DNA from: Bidens hawaiensis
Taxonomy: Eukaryota; Streptophyta; Magnoliopsida; Asterales; Asteraceae
Reading direction: 5' to 3'
Length of the DNA stretch: 64,000 nt
NCBI GenBank assembly: GCA_021521415.1
Contig: JAIQDT010009081.1
Location: 1-64,000 of the forward strand
The notes beneath the pieces are model-generated. The model did not search any database, was not told where the DNA came from, and saw only the letters and a program-made list of their open reading frames with translations. This document shows, piece after piece, positions 21,338 to 36,812 of the stretch (its first letter is position 1; each line of letters starts with the position of its first letter). A program made the translations under genes and the position numbers.

Positions 21338-23141
21338 ATGCGAGTCCTCCACCAAATCCACTCCCACATCATCACTCGATCATCTTCTTCCTTCTCTCTT
21401 TCCAAACTCATCTCCTTCTGTGCACTCTCACCTCTCGGCAACATCCAATACGCCCAAAGATTACTCTTCCATACCCCAAACCCAAACATCTTCTCCTACA
21501 ACTCCCTCATTAGAGCCTTCTCCCAATCCCAATCTTTCTCACTCTTCAAAACCTTAATCTCCAGAGGCCACCCAACCCCCAACACTTACACACTCGCGTT
21601 TGTGCTAAAATCTTGCTCCAATTATTCGATTCATCAAGGCTGTCAGGTTCATTCGCGTGTTATTCGATCTGGGTTTTCGTCGAATTCGTTCTTGCACTCT
21701 TCGTTGGTTACTTTCTATGCGAAATGTGAGAGGATTGAGTATGCACGGAAGGTGTTCGATGAAATGCCTGAGAGAAGTTTGGTGGCTTGGAGTGCTATGA
21801 TTGGTGGGTATGCTAGATTGGGCTTGTGTGATGAAGCTTTGGGCTTGTTTTCGGATATGCAGAAGGCGGGTGTGGTTCCGGATGAAGTGACGATGGCGAG
21901 TGTGGTCTCCGCTTGTGGCGGTTTGGGGGCGTTGGATGTTGGTAGGTGGGTGCATGCTTATGTTAAGAAGAGGAAGATTGTCGTTGATGTTAAGCTTAGT
22001 ACCGCGCTGATTAATATGTATGCGAAGTGCGGGTGTGTAGAAGAAGCTAAAGAAGTGTTTGATGAAATGCCTGTTAAGGATTCGAGAGCTTGGAGCTCGA
22101 TGATTGTCGGGTTTGCGATTCACGGGCTGGCAGAGAATGCTTTGAGCGTATTTGCGCGTATGGAAGAAGCTAAGGTATTGTAAACGAACCAGAGGGTTAC
22201 AACTTACAACCCGATTTCAACACTGCAGGTCGGGTCCAGTCCGGTTCTTGCCAAAACCAGTTTCATTACCGATACTTGTTTTATTTTAAAGGTGATTGGA
22301 ATTTTTTTTTCAGGTGAAACCGAATCACGTAGCATTCCTTGGTGTGTTACAAGCATGCGCCCACGGTCAGCTAGTCAACGAGGGTCAAAGACACTGGGCT
22401 AACTTACTCGAGTCGGGAATACAACCATCAATAGAGCATTATAGTTGCATGGTTGATCTATTTTGTCGGGCCAACTTATTTCAACAAGCCTACACATTCA
22501 TAAAAAACATGCCCGTTGACCCTGACCCGGTAATCTGGAGAACATTTCTTGTAGCCTGCAAGAAAAACAAGGATATAGAGAAAGGAGAATTAGTTGGTCA
22601 ACAACTACTCTCGTTAGAACCGCTTAATCCCGACAATTACGCCCTGTTATCGAGCTTATACGCAGCTTGTTCACAATGGTCTAAAATGGGCCATTTAAGG
22701 AAACAAATGAAAGAAAATGGGCTCAAAACCGTTCCCGGATGTAGCTCCATAGAACTTGATGGAACCGTGCACGAGTTTGTGTTAGGGGATTGGTCTCACC
22801 CCGAGTCAAAGGACATAAAGGAAGCGTTGAGTGATATTATGAGACGGGTCGAGTTATCGGGCCACAAACCGGATGGCTCGGGTGTGCTTCATGATGTGGG
22901 TGATGAAGTGAAAGAAGAGGCTCTTTGTGAGCATAGTGAAAGGTTAGCTATGGCGTATGGGTTGATGAAGACTCGGGCCCCGGTGGTGATTCGGGTTGTG
23001 AAGAACCTTAGGGTTTGTGGGGATTGCCATGAAGTGACCAAGATTATTAGTAGGGTTTATGAGAGGGAAATTGTTGTTAGGGATAGAGTTAGGTTTCATA
23101 GATTTGTTGGTGGAGCTTGTTCTTGTAAGGATATTTGGTGA
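21338..23141 (+). CDS. PLS-class pentatricopeptide repeat protein with DYW domain (organellar RNA editing factor type)
   Basis: Two exons, 21338-22174 and 22314-23141, joined by a phase-0 GT-AG intron, give about 554 residues. PPR motifs alternate through residues 40-380 (for example YNSLIRAF, LHSSLVTFYAKCERIEYARKV, WSAMIGGYARLG, STALINMYAKCGCVEEAKEVF). Then follow E/E+ motifs and a C-terminal DYW cytidine-deaminase-like domain with the HSE signature (CEHSERLAMAYG), the CxxC pair (CGDCH) and the end CSCKDIW, where I replaces Y. PPR-DYW proteins bind organellar transcripts and edit specific cytidines; the target cannot be told from sequence. The ATG at 21338 is the first in frame, yet upstream in-frame codons still read like PPR sequence (CLIRRCPN), and no transit peptide is evident. 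The start may therefore be truncated. Convergent with the CDPK gene, 560 bp apart. Confidence 0.9.
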
Positions 23142-23700
23142 GTGATTAGTGAATATTATTTGTTTGGTTGAATTACATAAAATATATTTTTGTAGTAAAT
23201 TACTTATGATTTAGGGAATTCTTTTTCACAATAAGATTTGATACTTGTTTACTATCGATGGAATTTTACTAGGTATGGTTATTGTATAGTACTTGATACT
23301 TGTTTTTATGTGCCATAAACAAAAGGTTAATTACACGGATGGTTCCTATGTAAGGTCAGATTTCGGTTTTGATTCAAACTGTTTGTGAGCGCTCAACGGT
23401 AACAAATTAGGTTTTTGACGATAACTAACTATTGAAAACGTATACCAAAGCTAGTTACGATAAATCAAGCAACCGCAACTGAAGAAAAGAAAAACTTGTA
23501 ATTGATTAGCATGCTTTACATGATCCAATTTGCTAAAGAAACTAAATAAAAAGACACAGAAAATACTGGCCCTAAGGGTATGTAAACACATCCATATTTA
23601 CAACCATAATCCAATATCTTTGTTAAAACAGAAGAAAACCTCAATAAAGCACTTCAACAAAGGTCAAATCTAAATCATTTCTTTTCATGTAGTCAGTAGT
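23142..23700. other. Intergenic region between convergent genes
   Basis: Holds the 3' untranslated regions of the PPR gene and, on the other strand, the CDPK gene. No other feature seen. Confidence 0.6.
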
Positions 23701-27503
<3,803 letters not shown>

Positions 27504-27561
27504 GTAACCCGAGCTTCAAAATCAAAACCTTTTAGTATTTGTGTGCTCTAATTTCTGATTT

Positions 27562-28105
27562 CTGCAACAAAAAGGTAAAATCTTGAAGCTTTTTGGATCT
27601 TTATCCAAATGGGTGTTACAGATTTCAGTAATTAATAATCTCAGAAGCAAAAAAGATTAAATCTTGAAGCTTTCTGGATCTTTATCCAAATGGGTATTAT
27701 AGATTTCAGTAATTTATAATCTCTGAAGCAAAAAAAAAAAAAAAATCTTGAAGCTTTTTGGATCTTTATACAAATGGGTGTTATAAATTTCAATAATTTA
27801 TAACCTCTGAAACAAAAAAAACTAAATCTTGAAGCTTTTTGGATCCTTATCCAAATGGGTGTTATAAATTTCAGTAATTTATAATCTCTAAAGCAAAAAA
27901 ATTAAATCTTGAAGCCTTTTGGATCCTTATCCAAATGGGTATTAGAGTTTCAGTAATTTATAATCTCTGAAGCATAAAAATTAAATCTTTAAGCTTTTTG
28001 AATGTTGAATCCAAATGGGTGTTGAAGATTTCAGTGATTGAGTTAACAGCAGCACAAACCCTAAAAAAATGAAGAGTTAAAATTAAAGATCAGGGAAGAA
28101 GGTAC
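27562..28105 (-). repeat. CDPK 5'UTR intron made of about six tandem repeats
   Basis: A minus-strand GT-AG intron separates a 5'UTR exon (28106 to about 28290) from the short leader (27561-27504). It consists mostly of about six copies of a 78-87-bp unit starting near 27578, 27660, 27746, 27824, 27902 and 27982, each containing CTTGAAGCTTTTTGGATC and TCCAAATGGGT. 5'UTR introns often affect expression; that role here is inference. Confidence 0.8.
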
Positions 28106-28290
28106 CTTGAAATGGATAGATCTTGTGGTTCTAGAAGTTAAAGTTGTAAACCTGATATGGGTTTTATCTGATGTTACTTTTTAGCACAAAAGTGATGAAG
28201 TTGGAGATTGGCCCGTGATTCTTGGGAGATGTGAGTGGTGAGTTATGGAAATAAAAGGGTTTTGAGGGGTTGAAGAAGATTATACCGACA

Positions 28291-29738
28291 GTTTTTTATT
28301 TCTACCTTTGATAAGAATGTAAAAATAAAAGAAATACAGGTTCTATACCAGATGGAAACTCAAAAATTTGGTACCGATTCGGTACCGAAAGTTTTGAGAC
28401 ATGTATTACCTGTCCCATTAGAGTATGAAACGGTTTGGAAAGGGTATGAGATATGTAATATGTAGATCACCCGAAGCGATTACCTGATAACATGACATTA
28501 TTTACCGGATTATATACCCGAGTAATCTAACATAAATTTTCTATATCTATATCTATATCTATATATTTTATATATAAAGGAAGAGTGATGGGTACCAAGG
28601 TCATTTCATAATTACATGACAAGGACAAAAATGACATTTCATAATTCATGTTTTATGAAATTACTTTTTTTTTCTTTTTTATCAATTTGCTTTGTTTATT
28701 TGTAAGTCATTTCATTATTAAATGACAAGGACAAAAAGGACATTTCATAATTTATGGTTTACTAGTTTTTATCCCCCGTATTACGGGGGCTGTTTTACAT
28801 TACTCGTTTTTAATATTTATATACTTTTTTTGGGTTTTATTTTATTTATTATAATGAAATTAATAATATACTTAGAGTTTCATGATAAAAATGTTTCACA
28901 TATAACAAAGACGTTATAACCCGGTTTAAAAGTTATTTGGGTTTGGTAAGACACAAGACCCGCTTATTTAAAAAAATCATATAATAATTTTTAGTATATC
29001 CTATTTTATAGGATTTTCACATCAATAATTTGGTGAGATTAATTTTTAATTTAATGAGATGTTATAAACCGTTAAGGAAAATCTGGGTTTGGTAAGACAC
29101 ATACCCGTGAATTTGTGTCAAGTCATGAGAAGCCTCCATTTAAAAATCAAGCAAATCTGATGACCCCAAAAAAGGGAGGAGCGACCACATCGCGACACGT
29201 AGGATTTTTATGTTTTCGTTTATATATATTATAGATGAAATTACTCCTTTTGTCCTTTTGTTTTGTTTCTTTGTAAATGCAAAAGGTTTACACTAATTTA
29301 ATTGATGATTGATGATTAATACCATTAACTAATTGTAATAAAACCCCACTATACTAGAATTGAATGCACTAATGTAGGAATTGAATTTGAGAAAATCAAT
29401 GGTTTCAAAATGCTCTAATTTTCATCTATACCTGTTAATTTGTGTGCATGCCATTAATGTCATTGGTGGAGTTAACGATCTAACATCCAACATAGTTCGT
29501 ATTTTCAATTATCCCACTTGTGGATGTTGAGTTGTAGGCTTTACTATGGTGTTTTAAAGCTTTGACTGCACTTTTACTTTCTTTTGTTTTTGTAAAGGGT
29601 GATTTTAATCATTCTGGACATTTAATGATGCTTATGAACAATGATTGAATCTTGATTATCAAACACAACTTAAAATTTAATGGTTGTGCTTGGATGTGCT
29701 TGGTTACTTGAGGTGAGTTTTTAGATCTTTTTATTGTT
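28291..29738. other. Upstream/intergenic region with simple repeats and a GC hairpin
   Basis: Includes the probable CDPK promoter, a TATC microsatellite (about 28540-28566), two related ATGACAAGGACAAAAA...CATTTCATAAT segments (28615-28650, 28720-28755) and a short hairpin with arms CCCCCGTA/TACGGGGG near 28774-28791. No gene recognised. Confidence 0.5.
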
Positions 29739-29763
29739 ATTATTATTATTATTATTATTATTA
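29739..29763. repeat. (TTA)n microsatellite
   Basis: About eight ATT/TTA units next to the hAT MITE. Confidence 0.9.
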
Positions 29764-29777
29764 GAAGTGACCGTTTG

Positions 29778-30354
29778 TAGGGGGGTTCAAGAAATCCGAA
29801 AAAAACCGAAATCCGAATCGAAACCGAAATCCAAATAAACCGATCCGAATTCTTATTCGGATATTCGGATCGGATCAATCCGAATATCCGAATAAGTAAT
29901 TCGGATTCGGATCGGATTCGAATATGGAATTTTAAAAAATTCGGATTGTTCGGATTATTCGGATATCCGATTAATCCGAATAAAAAACATGTTTTTATTG
30001 GTATTTTCTGGTTTGGTATATATTTTAGACTATTATTTGAAGTTTAAACTTTTAATTTATGTTAAGAGTAATTCGTATTTTCCGGTTTGTATGTTTATTG
30101 TGGCTCTAAACTATTAAATGTTAGGAACAAAAAAATAGAAAAAAATTTTAGCTTTATTTCGGATTATTCGGATAAATTCGGATTATTTGGATATTATCTG
30201 AATCCGATCCGAATTGAATTCGGATAGATTCGGATCGGATAGGAATATTCCTAATTCGGATCGGATTTCGGATAGGGTCTAAAAATTTTCAAATCCGAAT
30301 AATCCGACCCGAATAACCCGAATAATCCGTTATCCGATCCGATGAACACCCCTA
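29778..30354. mobile_element. hAT-type MITE rich in CGGAT motifs
   Basis: 577 bp with inverted ends TAGGGGGGTTCA / TGAACACCCCTA and 8-bp duplication ACCGTTTG (29770-29777, 30355-30362). Both subterminal regions are dense in ATTCGGAT/ATCCGAAT motifs around an AT-rich core. No coding capacity. Confidence 0.88.
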
Positions 30355-30362
30355 ACCGTTTG

Positions 30363-32222
30363 CATAGTGTGGAAAATGGCTAAATGCCTTCCTACGATAT
30401 ATAGAAGTGACCGTTTGCATAGTGTCCTCTTGGACGCTTAAAGGATGCAATCTTTATGGTTAATGTCTCATTTTCTTGCATATGTTATTTTGTGCCTAGT
30501 GCCACCCATTTTGCCATGGCCCGAATCCAGAAAGGGTTCGATGGTAGATCATTTTTCGAGTTACAAGATAATTGCGGATATCAAAGAGAGCTTTTCGGAT
30601 TCAAAAAAGGTTGCAGATGCGTACAACTGATTGGAATACTTGTGCGAGATTTATAGTTATTTTATAATTTTTTAATTTAACAAACACAAGGAAATACAAA
30701 GAAATAAAAATTCGAAAGGACAATGTTATTATTCAGATAATCATAAAATGTAGAGCATCGGTGTGTTGGAAATTAAGAAAAGGATAGGTTAATCATAGTA
30801 TGTAAAGGAGTTATAGTTGTCTCGTTGAACACGATGCCTTGGTCGCTGCTAAACCAATTCATGTGGCATGCACGATTTAACGGTTTGCTGACCATTGCAA
30901 TTTCATATAGCTTTGTCACACCATGTGGTAGACAAGTGAATTTTTTTTCGTGGGGAGGGGGGGGGGGTTAGGGGTTGTTTGTCTATATATCGTTATATAT
31001 TATTTTTTTCCGGTTCGGGTCGGGTCTAGTCTGGTCTGGTCGGTCATATAAAAAAAGATAATCAAACTAAGTTTTGTATAATTAACATAAGTACAACAAA
31101 CGCCATTACAAACACATAATTAAATTAATATATTTTTTAATATTGTTATTTACGAGCTTTAATTTTTAAAATCTAACCATAACCAATTATTTTAAAACCA
31201 AACCGGAGATTGAACCAAACATGTTAATGGTCCACAGGTTAGATCGATCATACCGATTGAATTGTTCTGTTTTATATAAATTTTTTATCGAAACACAAAT
31301 AAAAATAAGCACATCGTAGAAAATAAGAACGTCACAACTGTGTAGTCGAATTTTATATATAAAAAATATATACATTAATAATTATAATAAGAAATTAAAG
31401 TACATTAAATATAAAAAAACATTATGTATAATAAAGGTTAAATTATTCTACACATTTTAAAACGTTTATAACTTTTTCATATAATATTTTTTAAAAGAAT
31501 TTCATTATATTAACAAGTGTTTTTTAATCTTTAATATAAGTATGATTTTGTTATATAAAAATAAAAAATTTAAAAAACGTTTGTTATTATGGTGATTTTT
31601 TTTTAAAAAAATGTCATCTGAAAAAGTTATGGATGATTTAAAATGATTGTGTGTGTGTGTGTGTGTGGGGGGGGGGGGGGGTTGACATGTGACTTACATG
31701 TGAAGAGAAAAAAATAATTTTATTGTACTTTGTATTTTAACCTTATCATACTTATATTAAAGTTATTTGACTTATAGTGAGTTATTATTTTAATGTCTTT
31801 CTAATCAATTTTTATTCTTAAATTAATCTCCATCATCCAAATTTAGAATCAATGAATTAGATTCTTACTCACACTTCTCATTCTTATTTTACTTTGTATT
31901 TTAACCTTATTATATATAATAATAGGAGTGAAATAATGCTAATTGATTAATTTTAAAACTCTTATATGTCAAATGTAATTTGTAATCTATACACATATAG
32001 AGTATACTTTTTAGCAATTAACAAGTACCACTAAATAATTTATAAATCAGAACCTAAAATTATAATAAGCGCATTGGAATTTCAAACTTTAAAGAGCATT
32101 CACAAATAATAACGAGGCATACACTTATTAAAATAAAAAGATAAATTACATAACTGAAAATCTTCTTTGATGAGCGAAGTAAAAAGTAATTTCCTAACTA
32201 AATACCATTATATTGTCCTCTC
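30363..32222. other. AT-rich intergenic DNA
   Basis: A GAAGTGACCGTTTGCATAGTGT stretch near 30405 repeats the MITE's flanking site. A G-run occurs at 30956-30968 and a (GT)n-poly(G) tract at 31649-31681. Nothing else supported. Confidence 0.5.
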
Positions 32223-32557
32223 TAACGTGGTGTAGTGATAGAAAGTCTGGGTTTCTCAATGGAGACCCAAGTTTAATCCTCACTTACGACACTTTAAAGG
32301 GGGGGGGGGACATGGTTGGCTCAATGAAAGAATCCTGAGATTTTTGTAAATCTCCAGTTAGATCCTGAGGGCGTTCGGGTTTTACCACAAGTGGGCCTTC
32401 GGGTGGATGGGTTTTTTTCCGAAACATGAGATAACTTGGAGGCGTTTAAGGGCTCCATACGGCTAGGTTGGGCTAGCTGGCGATGACCTTTTTGCCATCG
32501 GGTCACCTCGTATGAAGTACTTAGGCATTCTATGTTTGTTGGTCGTTCAAAAAAAAA
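32223..32557 (+). mobile_element. tRNA-derived SINE-like element
   Basis: The head resembles a Pol III promoter: box A-like GTGGTGTAGTGATAGAAAG and box B-like GAGACCCAAGTTTAATCCTC. The tail is an A-run at 32549-32557 preceded by TTGGTCGTTC. Flanking ATTATA-type similarity is too weak to call a duplication. Confidence 0.5.
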
Positions 32558-35124
32558 TTATACTACTCGGACTTCAAAACAATAGTTAAATAGATTGGAT
32601 AATAACAACCTTCAAAGAACTTTGACTTCTTTAAATATCCTAATTAAAAAAATTATTATAACGACTGCATCTCTTTCTTCATCCTATCAAAAATAACCTG
32701 CAAGCACTACTATTTTTTATCAACATTCAAAATATCAATGCACGCATCTCCGATTAATTATATTCATTAACAAATATCCGTCGTGTTTAAGGGGCGCTTG
32801 AAAATTTTTAGGGGGTGGGTTCACAATTTTCACAAATATATAACTGAAAAAGAAAAACTAAGGGGGTGGTTGCCCCCCTTTGGCTAACAGTAACCCGCCA
32901 CTGGTCACGCCACTCAGCAAAAAAAGTGCACTGTTTGTAGTCTATTCGGTAATTGGTATCCGCGATCCAACTCACACTGCATCAACTCTTCAAGTCACCA
33001 ATTAACACCCATTGATGCATGCATTTAATGTCAGAAACATGATGTCAACCGCTACTAACGTTTTTATTATTGAAAAAAGAACTTGAACCATTAATAACGG
33101 TTTTATTTCACAATTTAGTTCACCTGAGAGATTCAACTTTGACATGGTATGTAGGTTGTCAACTTAATTCAATTAGATATTGGTAGATCGATTATATAAT
33201 TTTTTATTTGCCATATAATTTGAAGTTTTGTAAGTTAAAGACCTTGTGCTCAACTCGAGCCTAGAATTAATCTTGTTCAACAAACGATCCTGAGATTCAC
33301 TTATCGATCACGAGTATGGTCGCAATCCTAAACGAGCCCAATTATGACTGATTTATAAAAGAAATTATGATAGACCAAGTTAAGAATTGAGCACATTTAA
33401 AAGTTATATTTGAAATGAATTTTGTCATTGTTCATATTCTTTAGAACTGGACACTGTCAGACAATAGTTGTAAAAGAGAAGTTTGGTTTGTAAATTTTAA
33501 TGACAACGAATTAACTGGTTGTTAGAGCATCATTATATTAAATACCATGTAAATTTGTTGTATATAATTTAAATTTTACCCACTATACCTGGTATTCACA
33601 TATAATGTAAAAAAAATATCGAGTAGGGTGGCCTGAATAATGGTTGGTGGTCCTATTTTCTTCCTGAAGTGCGGGAGAGGCGATGTTTATTTCTAACATT
33701 CTAAAAGTGTTATATGTATTACCTTGATTATAATTAGAAATCAAAATAATGGTAGATGCAATGTTGACAACAAAGAGTGGACATGAATAATATGGGAGTT
33801 AACCTTGCGATGTGTAAAACTTGGTTTTAGTTATTGGCAGTGGGACCATATAGGGGTGTTGGCGAAAATGAAACTTCCATTGAATGCATGCATAAATGAA
33901 AATCACAAAGTTTCAGAAAAAGGATGTCATTGACCCAACTCCATGGAACAGATGAAGAAACAAAGCCCATAGAAAATGGTAAGTACAAAGCTCTGCTAGA
34001 CACCTTCATCTTATATATATACACACCATTTTGATTCATATATTTAACAAGGTACAAATGAAAAAACAAAACCCACACCACGAAAGCACTATGAGAAAAG
34101 AAAAACTCATATACCCTTAAGCAACACAAACACGGGTTCTGCTTCAACAAAGAATTCAACAATGAATCGTCAGAAAGGACTGAACCCCGGTACACCCAAA
34201 ACATATTTCACTACTCATATGATTTAACTACAAATTATAAGGTTTGTTTTTATTATAAAAAATGATTGTGTTGGTTCTCAACAACACCCACATCCACCAG
34301 CAACACAACTAAAGAAGAAGGAAATAACATTGCATGTATTGATGCATCACCCGCACTCATAACCATCATACCGGTCTGCCCAACTAATGAGAACGACTGG
34401 AATGATGCATGGTGGGTATCAATTTAGACACCTCATCCAAGGCTGCCAAGCTTACGAGACCATCAATCCTCTTTTGAGATAATTATGGAATTATTAATGT
34501 TTGGTATCTACTTCGACGTTACAATTGTATAATAGGTGTTATAATAAGCGCTTGTATTTTCTTAAGGGTTAACATTTGAAGCATTTTTCTACCTAATATG
34601 GAATGAAGAAAATCAATTACCTAATCACCTTTTTACAACTGCGGAATGTCTTCTTTTTACAATTACCACTCAAATTCGGGTAAGATATTATTTTCGTCAA
34701 TGTTTTATAACATTCGATGGTTAACAAAATGAAAAATATGATATCAAAAGGTAAATTTATATCACCAACCTTCCATAACGTTACGATCCGCACATATTGT
34801 CATAGAATGTTACACTACATCACATCGGTGTAATGGTTCTAAACACGACAGTAACAACAATCAATTTAATGAAAAATGCAAAAAAGAAAGGGTCGTTGTA
34901 CTACTTATTCACCTTTATAAAATATGGAATATCTATTCATATACCAAACAAGTCTGTTCCAACCGACCTTCACCACAATATCACCTTTCTTCTCATGACA
35001 TTCATCCCTAATATTTAGTTACTCATGTTCGCACTGATAAACCATTACACATCATATCAAACACTACAAACCAATACGAGGTGATAATTTGAATGATCCA
35101 ACGGCAACGAGCGGTCACTTATGC

Positions 35125-35173
<49 letters not shown>

Positions 35174-36812
35174 TTTGTGTGTGTGTGTTTCATTATAAAT
35201 TACCTATAGATATAATACATGAGGCAATGATAAATTAAGACACCTAATTTTAAGAGTTTTACAAATAATAACGCATAAAGTACATGTGTTGAAAAGGGTA
35301 AACTTGTATTTTAAACATAATTTACCCAACTTACAAGTTTGTCCCATCATCTTTAACCATATTATATATTTTATTTCAATTTTAAACCAACCATCCCTCC
35401 ATGAGTTTTAAACGGCTATAACGTTTTCATACATTAATATTTCTATACAAAAATTGCATCATAAAAACGAGAATTTTATTCTATTTAATTTGAGTATAAT
35501 ATTTTATATTTTTTTCAATTAATAAAAGTTTAATATGCTACGCAGGGGTGTTCAAGGCTAATTTTGATGTTTTTTCTAAGTTAAACATGTTAGCTTAACC
35601 ATTAGTAACAAACTTTTATTGTCGAAAACCAAAATCGAACAGTTGAAATTGAAACGATACCATTACTAACGGTCTGGTTCTAGTTTTGTTTCATAGTTTA
35701 AGGTGCAATGATAAAGTCGGTTTAAAATGATTATTAATTTAACTTTACCATCAATTCTAACTAAACACCGACAAAATATAATACATGAAAGGATCATAAC
35801 CCGAAGAATAAATTTTAGCCACACAAATGGTAAGCGTTAATCTAAGACCTAGGAGGCGAAAAATAACAAGAACAAGTATTACAAAAAAGCATACTAGAAT
35901 TAGGTAAATTTAATGTTGTAATAGCCAGGTTTACTTATATTAAAAAAAAGTTTGTTCAATTATATTTTAACTATATTTAATATATATAACAAAACACATC
36001 TAATTCTATATAATAAAAAAGATTAAAATACATTTACAGTCTGGTCTGGTTTCATATTGTCGATTTCTAGTATAAATCGTGAACCCAAACGTTGTTACAG
36101 TTTGAAAATTTTGAAACGGCCGACCAAGCAATAGAAAGTAAAAAAACAACAACCGGAAACCAAACCGATGACTGGTTTAAACGGTTTTAAGGTTTTAAAC
36201 CGAATCATGTAAACCCATAATTGATATGTGATTACCAGGGTCTGCATTCAAACACTCACCGCATCGCGTGGGCACCCACCTAGTAAGATTTTAAAAAGAT
36301 TATTTATCCAATCCGCCTTACTTTCCAACTTTCAAATTCAATTTGAAAATTGGAATAAAAATTTTCATTAACCAAGTATCCAACTCATATTATTTACAAT
36401 TGATCGGTTTCTCGTAATTAGATTATCATCTCATGCCTCATAACATTGAAAATATATGTACCTACACCCTTAAAATAAACAATATTTTTCACTTGACATC
36501 ATTTTAGAGTCTTCACATAGATGTCAAGTGAACTATTTCCTATTATATCATGACCCATGACCCGTTTTCTAAAACAATAAGGCTTTGTAAAATTTTGAAA
36601 ATTTGAAACCATGTAAGCTAATTCCTATTATATCATGATACAAGACCCATTTTTCAAGACAATAAGGCTTTGTAAAATTTTGAAAAATAAATTATTGTAT
36701 GATTCAAAAGTCTTGTACCCAAAACCTCATATTTCAAACTAAACACAAGCACCCGTTATTTATTATTCTCATATGCATATAGAAATGATATTACTTTTAA
36801 CATATTTTTAAC
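32558..36812. other. Long AT-rich intergenic stretch
   Basis: Holds a fragment of the module A repeat near 32990-33030, an (AT)n microsatellite at 35129-35170 and degenerate short frames. A 125-codon minus-strand frame at 33827-34204 lacks any family resemblance and is not called. Confidence 0.5.

Noticed and set aside
33827..34204. 125-codon minus-strand frame
   Set aside because: No recognisable domain, aromatic-rich composition typical of chance frames in AT-rich DNA, and no promoter or splice context.
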